Notes: generated by a model not told the origin, from the sequence alone. 64,000 nucleotides of DNA from Janibacter alkaliphilus (GCF_013408565.1 NZ_JACBZX010000001.1:2170001-2234000); one strand, 5' to 3'; shown: positions 7,994-17,299, counted from the stretch's first letter. Translations and numbers: made by a program.

Positions 7994-9574
7994 TCAGCGC
8001 TGGTCCTGAGACCGCGGCGTCCAGACCCGCCCGTCCGCGGTCACCCGGGTGCTGGAGGCACCGACGACGACGAGGCAGCCCATGTCGACGGCCGCGACGT
8101 CGAGGTCACCGAGGGTGGTGACGGTCACTGACTCCTCCTCGCGCCCGACGTGCCGGGCGACGACGACCACCCGCTGCGGGCCGACCTCGGTCACGAGCAG
8201 GTCGCGGGCGTGCCCGAGGGTGTCCGGGCGGGAGCGGGAGCGCGGGTTGTAGAGGGCGAGGGTGACGTCGCGGGAGGCCAGCGCGACGAGCCGGTCGGCG
8301 AGGACCTCCCACGGCTTGAGGTTGTCGCTGAGGTTGACCAGGGCGTGGTCCCCGCCGAGCACCGCCCCGACGAGGGCCGAGGCGGCGTGCGCCGCGGTCA
8401 CCCCGGGCAGCACCCGCACCGGCACGTCGCCGTACGCCGGGTCCTCCTCGACGGCGCGCTCGCGCGCCTCGAAGAGCGCCGTCGCCATCCCGAAGACCCC
8501 GGCGTCGCCGCCGCTGACCAGCGCCACGTCCTCGCCGCCGCGGGCCAGGTCCAGCGCCAGCCTGCCGCGGTCGAGCTCGACGGTGTTGCCCGAGGCGTGC
8601 CGGGTCAGGCCCGCCCGCTGCGGCACCCGGGCGACGTAGGGGGCGTAGCCGACGACGTGGTCGACCCGGGCCAGCATCGCGCTCGCCTCCGGGGTCAGCC
8701 AGCGCTCCGGGCCGGGCCCGAGCCCGACGACGTGCACGGTGCCGGGCCCGGCGGCGCGCTCGCCCCCCACCGCGGGGGCGAGCTCGCGGTAGGCCGCGGC
8801 CCGCCCGGCGGCGTCGGCGCGCACGTCCACCCCGGGGACGACGACGATCGACATGTACGGCACCGCGTCGGCGTCGACGTCGGCCACCGGCAGCACCCGC
8901 TGCCCCTCCCGGCTGGCCCTCTCGACGTAGACGGCCCGCTCCAGCACCCCGGCCTGGCGCAGCGCCTCGCGCACCCCGTCGAAGGTGCGCCCGAGCTTCA
9001 TGACGATCGCCGCGTCCGTGTCCGCCAGCCGCCGCGCCAGCTCGGGCACCGGCAGCGTCCCGGGCAGCACCGTGACCGTGTCCTCGTGCCGGGACATCCC
9101 GGTGCCGACGGCGGCCGAGGCCGCGGCCATCGCGGTCACCCCGGGCACCACGGTCGTCGGGAAGTCCTCGCGCAGCGCGTCGTGGACGTACATGAAGGAG
9201 CCGTAGAAGAGCGGGTCGCCCTCGGCCAGGCAGACGATCGAGCGTCCCGCGGCCAGGTGCTCCCGGAAGCGCTCGGCGCACTCGTCGTAGAAGTCGGCCA
9301 GCGCCCCGTAGTAGCCGCCCGGGTGGTCGGTCGTCCCGGTCGTCACCGGGTAGACCAGCGCCTCCTCGATCACCCCGTCGGCGATGTGCCCGGCCGCAAT
9401 CCGGCGCGCGGTCGACTCCCGGTGCGCCGCCCGGTGGTAGGCCACGACGTCGGCGCTGGCGATGAGCCCGGCCGCGCGCAGGGTGATCAGGCCCGGGTCG
9501 CCCGGACCGACCCCGACGCCGTAGAGGTGCCCGGGGACCGCCCGGTGGTCACCGGCGACCGGGATGTCGCTCAT
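7994..9574 (-). CDS. cobIJ: Bifunctional precorrin-2 C20-methyltransferase / precorrin-3B C17-methyltransferase (CobI-CobJ fusion)
   Basis: Two SAM-dependent tetrapyrrole methylase domains are joined in one 526-residue protein. The CobI half (about 15-245) shows GVGVGPGDPGLITLRA, EGDPLFYGSFMYV and VVPGVTAMAAASAA. The CobJ half (about 265-515) shows VVGLGPGPERWLTPEA, VSGGDAGVFGMA, VLPGVTAAHAASALVGA and LALYNPRSRSR. The two halves methylate C20 of precorrin-2 and C17 (with ring contraction) of precorrin-3B in the aerobic pathway. The ATG at 9574 overlaps the cobH stop as ATGA, so cobG-cobH-cobIJ are translationally coupled. Fusions of this kind are known in actinobacteria. Confidence 0.95.
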   Translation of the reverse strand: MSDIPVAGDHRAVPGHLYGVGVGPGDPGLITLRAAGLIASADVVAYHRAAHRESTARRIAAGHIADGVIEEALVYPVTTGTTDHPGGYYGALADFYDECAERFREHLAAGRSIVCLAEGDPLFYGSFMYVHDALREDFPTTVVPGVTAMAAASAAVGTGMSRHEDTVTVLPGTLPVPELARRLADTDAAIVMKLGRTFDGVREALRQAGVLERAVYVERASREGQRVLPVADVDADAVPYMSIVVVPGVDVRADAAGRAAAYRELAPAVGGERAAGPGTVHVVGLGPGPERWLTPEASAMLARVDHVVGYAPYVARVPQRAGLTRHASGNTVELDRGRLALDLARGGEDVALVSGGDAGVFGMATALFEARERAVEEDPAYGDVPVRVLPGVTAAHAASALVGAVLGGDHALVNLSDNLKPWEVLADRLVALASRDVTLALYNPRSRSRPDTLGHARDLLVTEVGPQRVVVVARHVGREEESVTVTTLGDLDVAAVDMGCLVVVGASSTRVTADGRVWTPRSQDQR

Positions 9575-10251
9575 GCCAGCTCGTCGTCGTCGGCGATGGC
9601 GTTGACCGCGGCCGCGGCCATCGCCGACCCGCCGCGCCGCCCGTGGACGACCATCCACGGCACCTGCTCGCCGCCCGAGGTGCCGGGCAGGGAGTGCTCG
9701 GCCAGGGCCACCTTCGACTCGGCGGAGCCGATGAAGCCGACCGGCATGCCGATGATCGCCGCCGGGCGGGGCGCGCCGTCGGCGAGCAGCTCCAGCAGGT
9801 GGAAGAGGGCGGTCGGGGCGTTGCCGACGGCCACCACGGCGCCCTCGAGCCGCTCGCCCCACAGCGAGACCGCGGCGGCCGCCCGGGTGGTGGAGAAGTC
9901 CAGGGCGAGGTCGGCCACCCCCGGCTCGCGCAGGGTGCACACCACCGGGTTGTCCGCCGGCAGCCGGCGGCGGGTGATGCCCGAGGCGAGCATGTTGCTG
10001 TCGGTGAGCACGTGCGCCCCGGCGGCCAGGGCCCGGCGGGCGGCACCGACGGCGTCCGGGTGCGCGGCCAGGTCAGGCAGCACGCTGGTGTCGCCGGAGG
10101 CGTGCACGATCCGGACGGCGACCCCGTGCTGGTCGGCCGGCAGCCCGCTGAGGTCGAGCTCGCTGCGGATCGTGGCGAAGCTGCGCCGGTAGATCTCCAG
10201 CCCGTCGGTGACGTAGTCGTAGCGGCGGGTCGGCTTGCCGGGCGTGCTCAA
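9571..10251 (-). CDS. cobH: Precorrin-8X methylmutase
   Basis: CobH moves the C11 methyl group to C12, turning precorrin-8X into hydrogenobyrinate. The 226-residue protein matches the CobH/CbiC family along its length. The catalytic His is in VRIVHASGD, followed by VLTDSNMLASGI, VVAVGNAPTALFHLLEL and the glycine-rich GMPVGFIGSAESK. The start is taken as TTG 10251, with GGAGG 5 bases upstream and a TTGA overlap with the cobG stop; a longer frame upstream lies inside cobG and is a shadow. Confidence 0.92.
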   Translation of the reverse strand: MSTPGKPTRRYDYVTDGLEIYRRSFATIRSELDLSGLPADQHGVAVRIVHASGDTSVLPDLAAHPDAVGAARRALAAGAHVLTDSNMLASGITRRRLPADNPVVCTLREPGVADLALDFSTTRAAAAVSLWGERLEGAVVAVGNAPTALFHLLELLADGAPRPAAIIGMPVGFIGSAESKVALAEHSLPGTSGGEQVPWMVVHGRRGGSAMAAAAVNAIADDDELA

Positions 10252-11453
10252 CGGTCCTCCTGGTCTGTGGTGCGGGACCGGGTCATCATCGCGCGCTGCG
10301 CGGCGAGGACCGCATCCGGCCCTGCGGGCGAGTCCACCCGCAGGTGCTCCCGCGCCGGGTGGCCGCAGGCGCGCTCGCAGCCGATGACGTGCACCGGCGG
10401 CCCGGCCGGGTCGATCCGCGGTGCCGCCTCCCGGGCGATGTCCCGGGTGGGTACGTCGGTGCGGGCGCAGCCGGGGGCCCCGGCGCAGGCGCTGAGCACC
10501 GTCCACGGCGAGCTCGGGTCGAGCACGAGACCGCTCGCGGTGAGGCGCTCGGGCACATCGCTCGTGCTGCTGTCCGTGCCGGCAGCGCCGTCCGCGACCG
10601 GCACCAGCACCGCCCGCCACGGGGTGAGCTGCACCTCGGCGGCGACCTCGGCGAGCGCGTCGACCTGGGGCGGGGTGAGCAGGCCCAGCGGGGCCAGCGC
10701 GAGCAGCCCACGGTCCGGCGCGGTCTCGGTCGTCGCGCCGGGCAGCGGTCCCGGCAGCGGGGGAGCGGCGGGGTGCGGCGAGGCCGGGACTGATCCGGGC
10801 AGCAGCCCGGCCCGGACGTCGGCGGCGAGGTCGGCGACGTTCCAGGCGCGGGCCCCCGGGCGCGCGGCGAGGAAGCGGTGGATCACCGCGAGCACGACCT
10901 GCGGAGCCCGGGCGGCGGGGACGGTCAGCGAGCGTCCGTCGACGAGCACCGTCGCCTGCGCGGTGTCCGCGGCGTCGACGACCACCGCGAGGTCCCAGGG
11001 CTCGGCGAGCACCGGACCGTCCGGGCCGGCCACCGCCAGCAGGAACCGCCCCGGCAGCCCGGCCGCCACGTCGTCGGCGAGCAGCGCCGCATCGAGCGCG
11101 GCCACCATCGCCCGGACCTGCGGGTCGCCGGGGTCGGCGACGATGTTGCGGGCCCGGTCGTGCGCCGCCGAGGGCACCAGACCGAGCTCCCCGACGGTGG
11201 TGATGATCTCGGCCGGCAGCACCTCCGGCAGCCCGCGCAGCTGCAGCGAGCCGCGCGAGGTCAACGTGAGGTCGGGGTCGCCGTGCGTGCCGGCGAGGGC
11301 CGAGACCGCGCGCAGCGTCGCCGTGGGCAGCCAGCCGCCGGGGACCCGCAGCCGGACCATCGCCCCGTCCGCGGAGACGAAGGGGGAGAGCAGCCCGGGG
11401 CAGCGGTCGGCGCCGGAGCGGGCCGGTGCGGTGGCGGGGGTCGGCGTGGCCAC
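10248..11453 (-). CDS. cobG: Precorrin-3B synthase (CobG), [4Fe-4S] monooxygenase of the aerobic pathway
   Basis: CobG is the oxygen-dependent enzyme that hydroxylates precorrin-3A at C20 and forms the gamma-lactone; its presence marks the aerobic (late cobalt insertion) route. The 401-residue protein has a nitrite/sulfite-reductase ferredoxin-like half at the N-terminus (LTLTSRGSLQLRGLP). The C-terminal iron-sulfur/siroheme-type cysteines are C-x5-C (SACAGAPGC) and C-x3-C (IGCERACG). GTG 11453 is chosen because a -10 TATGCT ends 8 bases upstream, giving a leaderless mRNA. An in-frame GTG at 11477 lies upstream of that promoter. Confidence 0.88.
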   Translation of the reverse strand: MATPTPATAPARSGADRCPGLLSPFVSADGAMVRLRVPGGWLPTATLRAVSALAGTHGDPDLTLTSRGSLQLRGLPEVLPAEIITTVGELGLVPSAAHDRARNIVADPGDPQVRAMVAALDAALLADDVAAGLPGRFLLAVAGPDGPVLAEPWDLAVVVDAADTAQATVLVDGRSLTVPAARAPQVVLAVIHRFLAARPGARAWNVADLAADVRAGLLPGSVPASPHPAAPPLPGPLPGATTETAPDRGLLALAPLGLLTPPQVDALAEVAAEVQLTPWRAVLVPVADGAAGTDSSTSDVPERLTASGLVLDPSSPWTVLSACAGAPGCARTDVPTRDIAREAAPRIDPAGPPVHVIGCERACGHPAREHLRVDSPAGPDAVLAAQRAMMTRSRTTDQEDR

Positions 11454-11461
11454 GGCGCACG

Positions 11462-11467
11462 AGCATA
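11462..11467 (-). promoter_or_regulatory. -10 element of the leaderless cobG-cobH-cobIJ transcript
   Basis: On the minus strand TATGCT is separated by 8 bases from GTG 11453. It is only about 15 bp from the divergent cobN -10 (11482-11487), so the two promoters practically touch. Confidence 0.55.
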
Positions 11468-11481
11468 CGGCGGGCACCGGT

Positions 11482-11487
11482 TAGGCT
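11482..11487 (+). promoter_or_regulatory. -10 element of the cobN transcript
   Basis: TAGGCT lies just upstream of the second cobalamin riboswitch, consistent with transcription starting at about 11494. Confidence 0.5.
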
Positions 11488-11494
11488 GCCCGGG

Positions 11495-11690
11495 ACCGAC
11501 CTCGCACGGAACCCGGTGAGACTCCGGGACGGTCCCGCCACTGTGAGCCGCTCCGCGGCGCCCTCCGCCACCGGGCGGGCGCGCCCCTGGGGCGGTGGAG
11601 TCAGACACGTCGGGCCGGTCGGCCCGGCGCACCCTGCCCGGGTCCCCCTTCGAGCCGGCGGGGCGCGGACCCTGCCTGAGGAGCGCGCCA
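11495..11690 (+). promoter_or_regulatory. Cobalamin riboswitch controlling cobN-bluB/cobT
   Basis: The aptamer core GGAACCCGGTGAGACTCCGG, then GACGGTCCCGCCACTGTGAG, is at about 11510-11550, and the distal GGAGTCAGACACG is near 11597. Between the aptamer and cobN, GGCGCG (11662-11667) can pair with CGCGCC (11684-11689), enclosing the ribosome site GAGGAG at 11678-11683. That suggests translational control, although a transcriptional mechanism is not excluded. Its limits are approximate. Confidence 0.92.
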
Positions 11691-11693
11691 CCC

Positions 11694-14600
11694 GTGCCGA
11701 CCATCGCCCTGCTGTCCACCTCCGACACCGACCTGCTGTGCGCCCGCGCCGCCGAGGTGGACTACGTCTACGCCAACCCCTCCCGCCCCGGGCACACCGA
11801 CATGGCCGAGGCGATCGAGGGCGCCGACGTCATCGTCGCCCGCATCCTCGGCGGGCCGGACGACATGTGCGACGGCTTCCGTCGGATCCGCGAGCACACC
11901 GACGTCCCGATGGTCGTCCTCGGCGGCGAGCAGACCCCGAACGCCGCGCTCATGGAGCTCTCCACCGCCCCGCAGGGCGTGGTCCAGGAGGCCCACCGCT
12001 ACCTCGCCGAGGGCGGCCGGGAGAACCTCACCCAGCTGCACCACTTCCTCTGCGACACGCTGCTGCTCACCGGGGAGGGCTTCGAGCCGCCGCAGCCGCT
12101 GCCCACCTGGGGCCTGCTGGAGCGGCCCACGCCGGCGCCGCTGCTCGGCCCCGACGGCGCCGCCCTGACCCGGCCCCGGGTCGGCGTCATCTTCTACCGG
12201 GCGCAGTTCGCCGCCGACAACACCACCTACGTGCAGGCCCTCGGCGACGCCATCGACGCCGCCGGCGGTCACGCCGAGGTCATCCACGCCACCAGCCTGC
12301 GCGACGCCCCGGACGACCTCATGGCGCACCTGGGCACCCTGGACGGGCTGATCACTACGGTGCTCGCCGCCGGCGGCACCCGCCCGGCGACCGCCTCGGC
12401 CGGCGAGGACGACGAGTCCTGGGACGTCGAGCGCCTGGCCGCCCTGGACATCCCGATCCTGCAGGGGCTGTGCCTGACCTGGAGCCGCGAGGAGTGGGCC
12501 GGCAGCGACGACGGGGTCTCCCCGCTGGACGTGGCCACCCAGGTCGCGGTGCCGGAGTTCGACGGCCGGCTGATCACCACCGCCTTCTCCTTCAAGGAGC
12601 TCGACGAGGACGGGCTGCCTGCCTACGTGCCCGACCCCGAGCGCTGCGCCCGGGTCGCCGGGATCGCCGTCGGCCACGCCCGGCTGCGGCACACCCCGGC
12701 CGAGCAGCGGCGCGTCGTCGTCATGCTCTCGGCCTACCCGACCAAGCACGCCCGGATCGGCAACGCCGTGGGCCTGGACACCCCGGTCAGCACGGTGCGG
12801 CTGCTGCGGCAGATGCGTGAGGCCGGTTACGACCTCGGCGAGGGCTTCCCCGGGATGGAGCCGCTGCCGCCGGTCGAGGGCGAGGAGCCGGACACGACCG
12901 CGGGCAACGCCCTGATCCACGCGCTCATCGAGGCCGGCGGCCAGGACCCGGACTGGCTGACCCAGACCCAGGTCGAGGGCGCCACCGTGCGCATCCCGGC
13001 GGCGACCTACCAGGGCTGGTTCGACCGGCTGCCCGAGCCGCTGCGCGAGGAGATGACCGAGCACTGGGGCCCGGCCCCCGGCGAGCTCTTCGTCGACGCC
13101 GGGACCGACGCGAGGGCCCGTGACCCGAAGGGGGAGATCGTCACCGCGGCCATGCAGCGCGGCAACGTCACCCTCATGGTGCAGCCGCCGCGGGGCTTCG
13201 GGGAGAACCCGATCGCCATCTACCACGACCCGGACCTGCCGCCGAGCCACCACTACCTGGCCACCTACCGGTGGATCGAGGAGGGTTTCGGGGCGCACGC
13301 GATCGTGCACGTCGGCAAGCACGGCAACCTCGAGTGGCTGCCCGGCAAGACCCTCGCTCCCTCGGCCGCCTGCGGCGTCGACGCGGCGCTGGGCAACGTG
13401 CCGCTGATCTACCCCTTCCTCGTCAACGACCCCGGCGAGGGGACCGAGGCCAAGCGTCGCGCGCACGCCACCGTCGTCGACCACCTCGTGCCGCCGATGG
13501 CCCGCGCCGAGTCCTACGGCGACATCACCCGTCTGGAGCAGCTGCTCGACGAGTACGGCAGCGTCTCGGTGATGGACCCGGCCAAGGCGCCGGCGCTGCG
13601 CGGGGAGATCTGGACCCTGCTCAAGGCCGCCGAGATGCACCGCGACCTGGGCCTGGAGGACGCCACCGACGACGAGGTGCTCGGCGACGACTTCGACGAC
13701 CTCGTCATGCACATCGACGGCTGGCTCTGCGAGATCAAGGACGTGCAGATCCGCGACGGGCTGCACGTGCTCGGCGAGGAGCCGGTCGAGGCCGGGCTGG
13801 TCAACCTCACCCTGGCGATCCTGCGGGCCGGGCAGATGTTCGGCGGCTCCGGCGACGGCATCCCCGGGCTGCGTGCCGCCCTCGGGCTGGCCGGCGGCGA
13901 GGGGGTCGAGGGCACCGCCCGGACCGACGCCGTCGAGGAGGTCGCCCGCGAGCTGGTGCAGGCGCTCGCCGACGCCGGCTGGGCCGGGGAGCAGGTGCCG
14001 GGCATCGTCGAGCGGGTGCTCGCCGGGCACGCCGACGACACCGCCCTCGGTCACGTCGACCTCGACCAGGTCGACCGGGCCGGGGTGGCGGCCTCGCTGC
14101 GCTTCGCGGCCGCCGAGGTGGTGCCGCGGCTGCGCCGCACCACCGACGAGATCCCGCGGGTGCTGCACGCCCTCGACGGCGGCTACATCCCGGCCGGTCC
14201 CAGCGGGTCCCCCCTTCGTGGCCTGGTCAACGTGCTGCCCACCGGGCGCAACTTCTACTCCGTCGACCCCAAGGCGATCCCCAGCCGGCTGGCCTACGAC
14301 ACCGGGGTGGCGATGGCCGAGTCGCTGCTGCAGCGCTACCGCGAGGAGGAGGGCGAGCTGCCGCGCAGCGTCGGCCTCTCCGCGTGGGGCACCTCGGCGA
14401 TGCGCACCTCCGGCGACGACATCGGCGAGATCCTCGCGCTGCTCGGGGTCCGCCCGGTCTGGGACGAGCAGTCCCGCCGGGTCACCGGCCTGGAGCCGGT
14501 CGACCTCGCCGAGCTGGGTCGCCCGCGGATCGACGTCACGGTGCGCATCTCCGGCTTCTTCCGCGACGCCTTCCCGCACGTCATCGCGATGATCGACGAC

Positions 14601-15422
14601 GCGGTGGCGCTGGTCGCCGGGCTGGACGAGCGCGACGAGGACAACTACGTGCGCGCCCACGCCCGGGCCGACGAGGCCGAGCACGGCGACGAGCGCCGCG
14701 CCCGCACCCGGATCTTCGGGTCCAAGCCGGGCAGCTACGGGGCCGGGCTTATCCAGCTCGTGGAGTCCGGCGGCTGGCGCGGCGACGAGGACCTGGCCGA
14801 GGTCTACACCGCCTGGGGCGGCTACGCCTACGGCCGCGACCTCGACGGCGCCCCCGCCCGGGAGGACATGGAGCGCTCCTACCGGCGCATCCAGGTCGCC
14901 GCGAAGAACATCGACAACCGCGAGAGCGACATCCTCGACGCCGACGACTACTACCAGTACCACGGCGGCATGGTGGCCACGGTGCGCTCGCTCACCGGGT
15001 CCGCGCCGAAGGCCTATGTCGGCGACTCCTCGACCCCGGACGAGGTGCGTACCCGCACCCTGCAGGAGGAGACCAACCGGGTCTTCCGCGCCCGCGTGGT
15101 CAACCCGCGGTGGATCGCGGCGATGCAGCGGCACGGTTACAAGGGAGCCTTCGAGCTGGCCGCGACCGTCGACTACGTCTTCGGCTTCGACGCCACCGCC
15201 GGGGTGGTGCCGGACTGGATGTACGAGACCCTGGCGAAGGAGTACGTGCTCGACCCGACCAACCAGGAGTTCCTGCGCCGGGCCAACCCGTGGGCGATGC
15301 ACAGCATCATCGAGAAGCTGCACGAGGCCGCCGACCGTGGCCTGTGGGAGCAGCCCGACCCGGAGCTCATGGCGGCGATGCAGCAGGTGCACCTCGACGT
15401 CGAAGGGGAGCTCGAGGAGTGA
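11694..15422 (+). CDS. cobN: Cobaltochelatase large subunit CobN
   Basis: CobN is the porphyrin-binding subunit of the aerobic, ATP-dependent cobaltochelatase that inserts Co2+ into hydrogenobyrinate a,c-diamide. The 1,242 residues match the CobN/magnesium-chelatase-H family over the whole length: MAEAIEGADVIVARILGG near the start, HVGKHGNLEWLPGKTL mid-protein, and AWGTSAMRTSGDDIGEIL and ANPWAMHSIIEKL toward the end. GTG 11694 has GAGGAG about 10 bases upstream; the longer frame from 11595 overlaps the riboswitch and is rejected. The partner ATPase subunits (CobS/CobT-chelatase or ChlI/ChlD type) are not in the window. The stop overlaps the next start as GTGA. Confidence 0.95.
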   Translation: MPTIALLSTSDTDLLCARAAEVDYVYANPSRPGHTDMAEAIEGADVIVARILGGPDDMCDGFRRIREHTDVPMVVLGGEQTPNAALMELSTAPQGVVQEAHRYLAEGGRENLTQLHHFLCDTLLLTGEGFEPPQPLPTWGLLERPTPAPLLGPDGAALTRPRVGVIFYRAQFAADNTTYVQALGDAIDAAGGHAEVIHATSLRDAPDDLMAHLGTLDGLITTVLAAGGTRPATASAGEDDESWDVERLAALDIPILQGLCLTWSREEWAGSDDGVSPLDVATQVAVPEFDGRLITTAFSFKELDEDGLPAYVPDPERCARVAGIAVGHARLRHTPAEQRRVVVMLSAYPTKHARIGNAVGLDTPVSTVRLLRQMREAGYDLGEGFPGMEPLPPVEGEEPDTTAGNALIHALIEAGGQDPDWLTQTQVEGATVRIPAATYQGWFDRLPEPLREEMTEHWGPAPGELFVDAGTDARARDPKGEIVTAAMQRGNVTLMVQPPRGFGENPIAIYHDPDLPPSHHYLATYRWIEEGFGAHAIVHVGKHGNLEWLPGKTLAPSAACGVDAALGNVPLIYPFLVNDPGEGTEAKRRAHATVVDHLVPPMARAESYGDITRLEQLLDEYGSVSVMDPAKAPALRGEIWTLLKAAEMHRDLGLEDATDDEVLGDDFDDLVMHIDGWLCEIKDVQIRDGLHVLGEEPVEAGLVNLTLAILRAGQMFGGSGDGIPGLRAALGLAGGEGVEGTARTDAVEEVARELVQALADAGWAGEQVPGIVERVLAGHADDTALGHVDLDQVDRAGVAASLRFAAAEVVPRLRRTTDEIPRVLHALDGGYIPAGPSGSPLRGLVNVLPTGRNFYSVDPKAIPSRLAYDTGVAMAESLLQRYREEEGELPRSVGLSAWGTSAMRTSGDDIGEILALLGVRPVWDEQSRRVTGLEPVDLAELGRPRIDVTVRISGFFRDAFPHVIAMIDDAVALVAGLDERDEDNYVRAHARADEAEHGDERRARTRIFGSKPGSYGAGLIQLVESGGWRGDEDLAEVYTAWGGYAYGRDLDGAPAREDMERSYRRIQVAAKNIDNRESDILDADDYYQYHGGMVATVRSLTGSAPKAYVGDSSTPDEVRTRTLQEETNRVFRARVVNPRWIAAMQRHGYKGAFELAATVDYVFGFDATAGVVPDWMYETLAKEYVLDPTNQEFLRRANPWAMHSIIEKLHEAADRGLWEQPDPELMAAMQQVHLDVEGELEE

Positions 15423-17299
15423 GCGGGTCCGGCGCGGACGACGCCTCGCCCCGCTACGCCCGGCCGGTGCCGAGCGTCGGCGACGCCAGCAGCGCCGCCG
15501 AGCGTCGGGCCGACCCGGCCGGCTGGGCGATGGGCGCCGACGTCGTCGCCGCCCTGGACCAGGTCGTCGGCGGGCGCCGGGACATCCGCCGCTACCGTCC
15601 CGACCCGGTGCCCGAGGAGCTGCTGCGGCAGGTGCTCGAGGCCGGGCACGCCGCGCCCAGCGTCGGGCACTCCCAGCCGTGGCGCTTCGTCGTCGTCACC
15701 GACCCGCTCACCCGCGACCGGGCCGCGGCGATGGCCGACCGCTGCCGCCTCGACCAGGCGCACCTGCTCACCGACGACCGGGCAGCACGGATGCTCGACC
15801 TCAAGCTCGAGGGGCTGCGCGAGGCGCCGGTCGGGGTCGTCGTCGCCTGCGACCGGCGCACCCCGGCGAGCGGGGTGCTGGGCCGGGCCACCTTCCACGA
15901 CGCCGACCTGTGGTCCTGCGCCGCCGCGGTGGAGAACATGTGGCTGGCCGCCCGCGCCCGTGGGCTCGGGATGGGCTGGGTCACCCTCTTCGAGCCGGCC
16001 GCGCTGGCCGATCTGCTCGGGCTGCCGGAGGGCGTCGAGACGCTGGGCTGGATGTGCCTGGGCTGGCCGGACGAGCGTCCGCCGGAGCCGGGTCTGCAGC
16101 GGGCGGCGTGGAGCCGGAAGGTGCCGCTGGACGAGGTGATCGTCCGCGAGCGGTGGAGCGAGGGCGCGGGCCCGGCGCCGGCGCGGTCCTACCTGGCCGC
16201 GCCCTCGGCGGACCAGCTGGTCTCGGCCACCGACGCGGCCGACGAGCTGCTCTCGCCGCCGGAGTCCCTCGGGGTGCTCGACCGGGCGATCTCCCGGGTG
16301 GTCGCCTGCGCCGGCGACGCGGTGGCGGGCGGGACGCTCGTGCTCGCCGCCGCCGACCAGCCGGTGACCGCGCACGGGGTGAGCGCCTACCCGGCCTCGA
16401 CCACCCGCGACATCCTCGCCGCGAGCCTGGCCGGCACGTCGCTGGGTGCGACCACCGCCTCGGCCGGGGGGCTCGGCGTGGTCGTCGTCGACGCTGGCGT
16501 CGACGACGGCACCGACGGTGAAGTCGATACCGATGCCGACGACCCGGTCGAGGTGATCCACGCCGGGGAAGGGGGCGCGCATCACCTCGACCGCGAGGTG
16601 TCGTCGCTGCGGGACGCGCGGCCGCGGGACGCCCGGGGCGATCTCGTCGGCGCGGACGCGATGACCCGGGCCGACGTCGACCGGCTGCTGGCTCGTGGGA
16701 GGGAGATCGGCGCCGGGGCGGCATCCGACGGGCTGGTCTGTCTCGGCGAGGCGGGTGTCGGCAACACGACCACGGCGGCGGCGCTGGCGTGCGCGCTGCT
16801 CGGGCTGGAGCCGCAGGACGCGGTCGGTCTCGGTGCCGGCTCGGACGCGGAGATCGTCGCGCGCAAGCGCGAGGTCGTCGCCGCCGCGCTGGCCCGGACG
16901 GCGGGGCAGCGCGGACCGGGACACGGCGGTGCCCAGAGCGCGGAGACCGCGGGCGAGGACGCGCTGCAGGCGCTGGCCGCGGTGGGCGGGCCGGAGATGG
17001 CGGTGCTCACCGGTGTCGTGCTCGGTGCGGTGGAGCAGGGCGCGGCGGTCGTCCTCGACGGGCTCGCCGGCTCGCTGCCCGCGCTCGTCGCGGCACGGAT
17101 CGAACCGGGCGTGCAGGCTCACCTCGTCGCCGGGCACGTCAGCCGGGAGCGCGCCCACGCGCTGGTGCTGCGCGAGCTCGGGCTGGAGCCGCTGCTCGCC
17201 CTTCGCCTGCGGGCCGGCGAAGGGGTCGGGGCCTGCCTGGCCGCCTCGATGCTGCTGCAGGGCCTGGCCGCGCGCCGGGCCACCGCCCGCACCCGCTGA
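15419..17299 (+). CDS. bluB-cobT: BluB-CobT fusion: 5,6-dimethylbenzimidazole synthase / nicotinate-nucleotide-DMB phosphoribosyltransferase
   Basis: One 626-residue frame carries two successive lower-ligand steps. Residues about 40-240 are a BluB flavin-destructase/nitroreductase fold (RRDIRRYRPDPVPEELL, HAAPSVGHSQPWRF, ARGLGMGWVTLF), which makes DMB from FMNH2. Residues about 255-625 are CobT: SPPESLGVLDRAI, AHGVSAYPASTT, LGEAGVGNTTTAAAL, GLGAGSDAEIVARKREVV, GGPEMAVLTGVVLGA, and LRLRAGEGVGACLA with the probable catalytic Glu. Residues about 376-392 are encoded by a 47-bp palindromic repeat also found in intergenic DNA, inside a variable acidic loop. The GTG at 15419 overlaps the cobN stop. 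The GDHG-like motif of CobT is AADQ here. Confidence 0.9.
   Translation: MSGSGADDASPRYARPVPSVGDASSAAERRADPAGWAMGADVVAALDQVVGGRRDIRRYRPDPVPEELLRQVLEAGHAAPSVGHSQPWRFVVVTDPLTRDRAAAMADRCRLDQAHLLTDDRAARMLDLKLEGLREAPVGVVVACDRRTPASGVLGRATFHDADLWSCAAAVENMWLAARARGLGMGWVTLFEPAALADLLGLPEGVETLGWMCLGWPDERPPEPGLQRAAWSRKVPLDEVIVRERWSEGAGPAPARSYLAAPSADQLVSATDAADELLSPPESLGVLDRAISRVVACAGDAVAGGTLVLAAADQPVTAHGVSAYPASTTRDILAASLAGTSLGATTASAGGLGVVVVDAGVDDGTDGEVDTDADDPVEVIHAGEGGAHHLDREVSSLRDARPRDARGDLVGADAMTRADVDRLLARGREIGAGAASDGLVCLGEAGVGNTTTAAALACALLGLEPQDAVGLGAGSDAEIVARKREVVAAALARTAGQRGPGHGGAQSAETAGEDALQALAAVGGPEMAVLTGVVLGAVEQGAAVVLDGLAGSLPALVAARIEPGVQAHLVAGHVSRERAHALVLRELGLEPLLALRLRAGEGVGACLAASMLLQGLAARRATARTR
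16546..16592. repeat. 47-bp palindromic repeat, copy A (inside bluB-cobT)
   Basis: Arms GGTCGAGGTGAT and ATCACCTCGACC flank a GC-rich centre. The element has the same length and arms as intergenic copies at 62701-62747 and 63925-63971. It is read in frame as VEVIHAGEGGAHHLDR. Confidence 0.85.

Noticed and set aside
11601..15392. 1,263-residue minus-strand frame opposite cobN
   Set aside because: A high-GC shadow frame: low-complexity His/Val/Gly/Arg product, no ribosome site, and fully antisense to a well-recognised gene.
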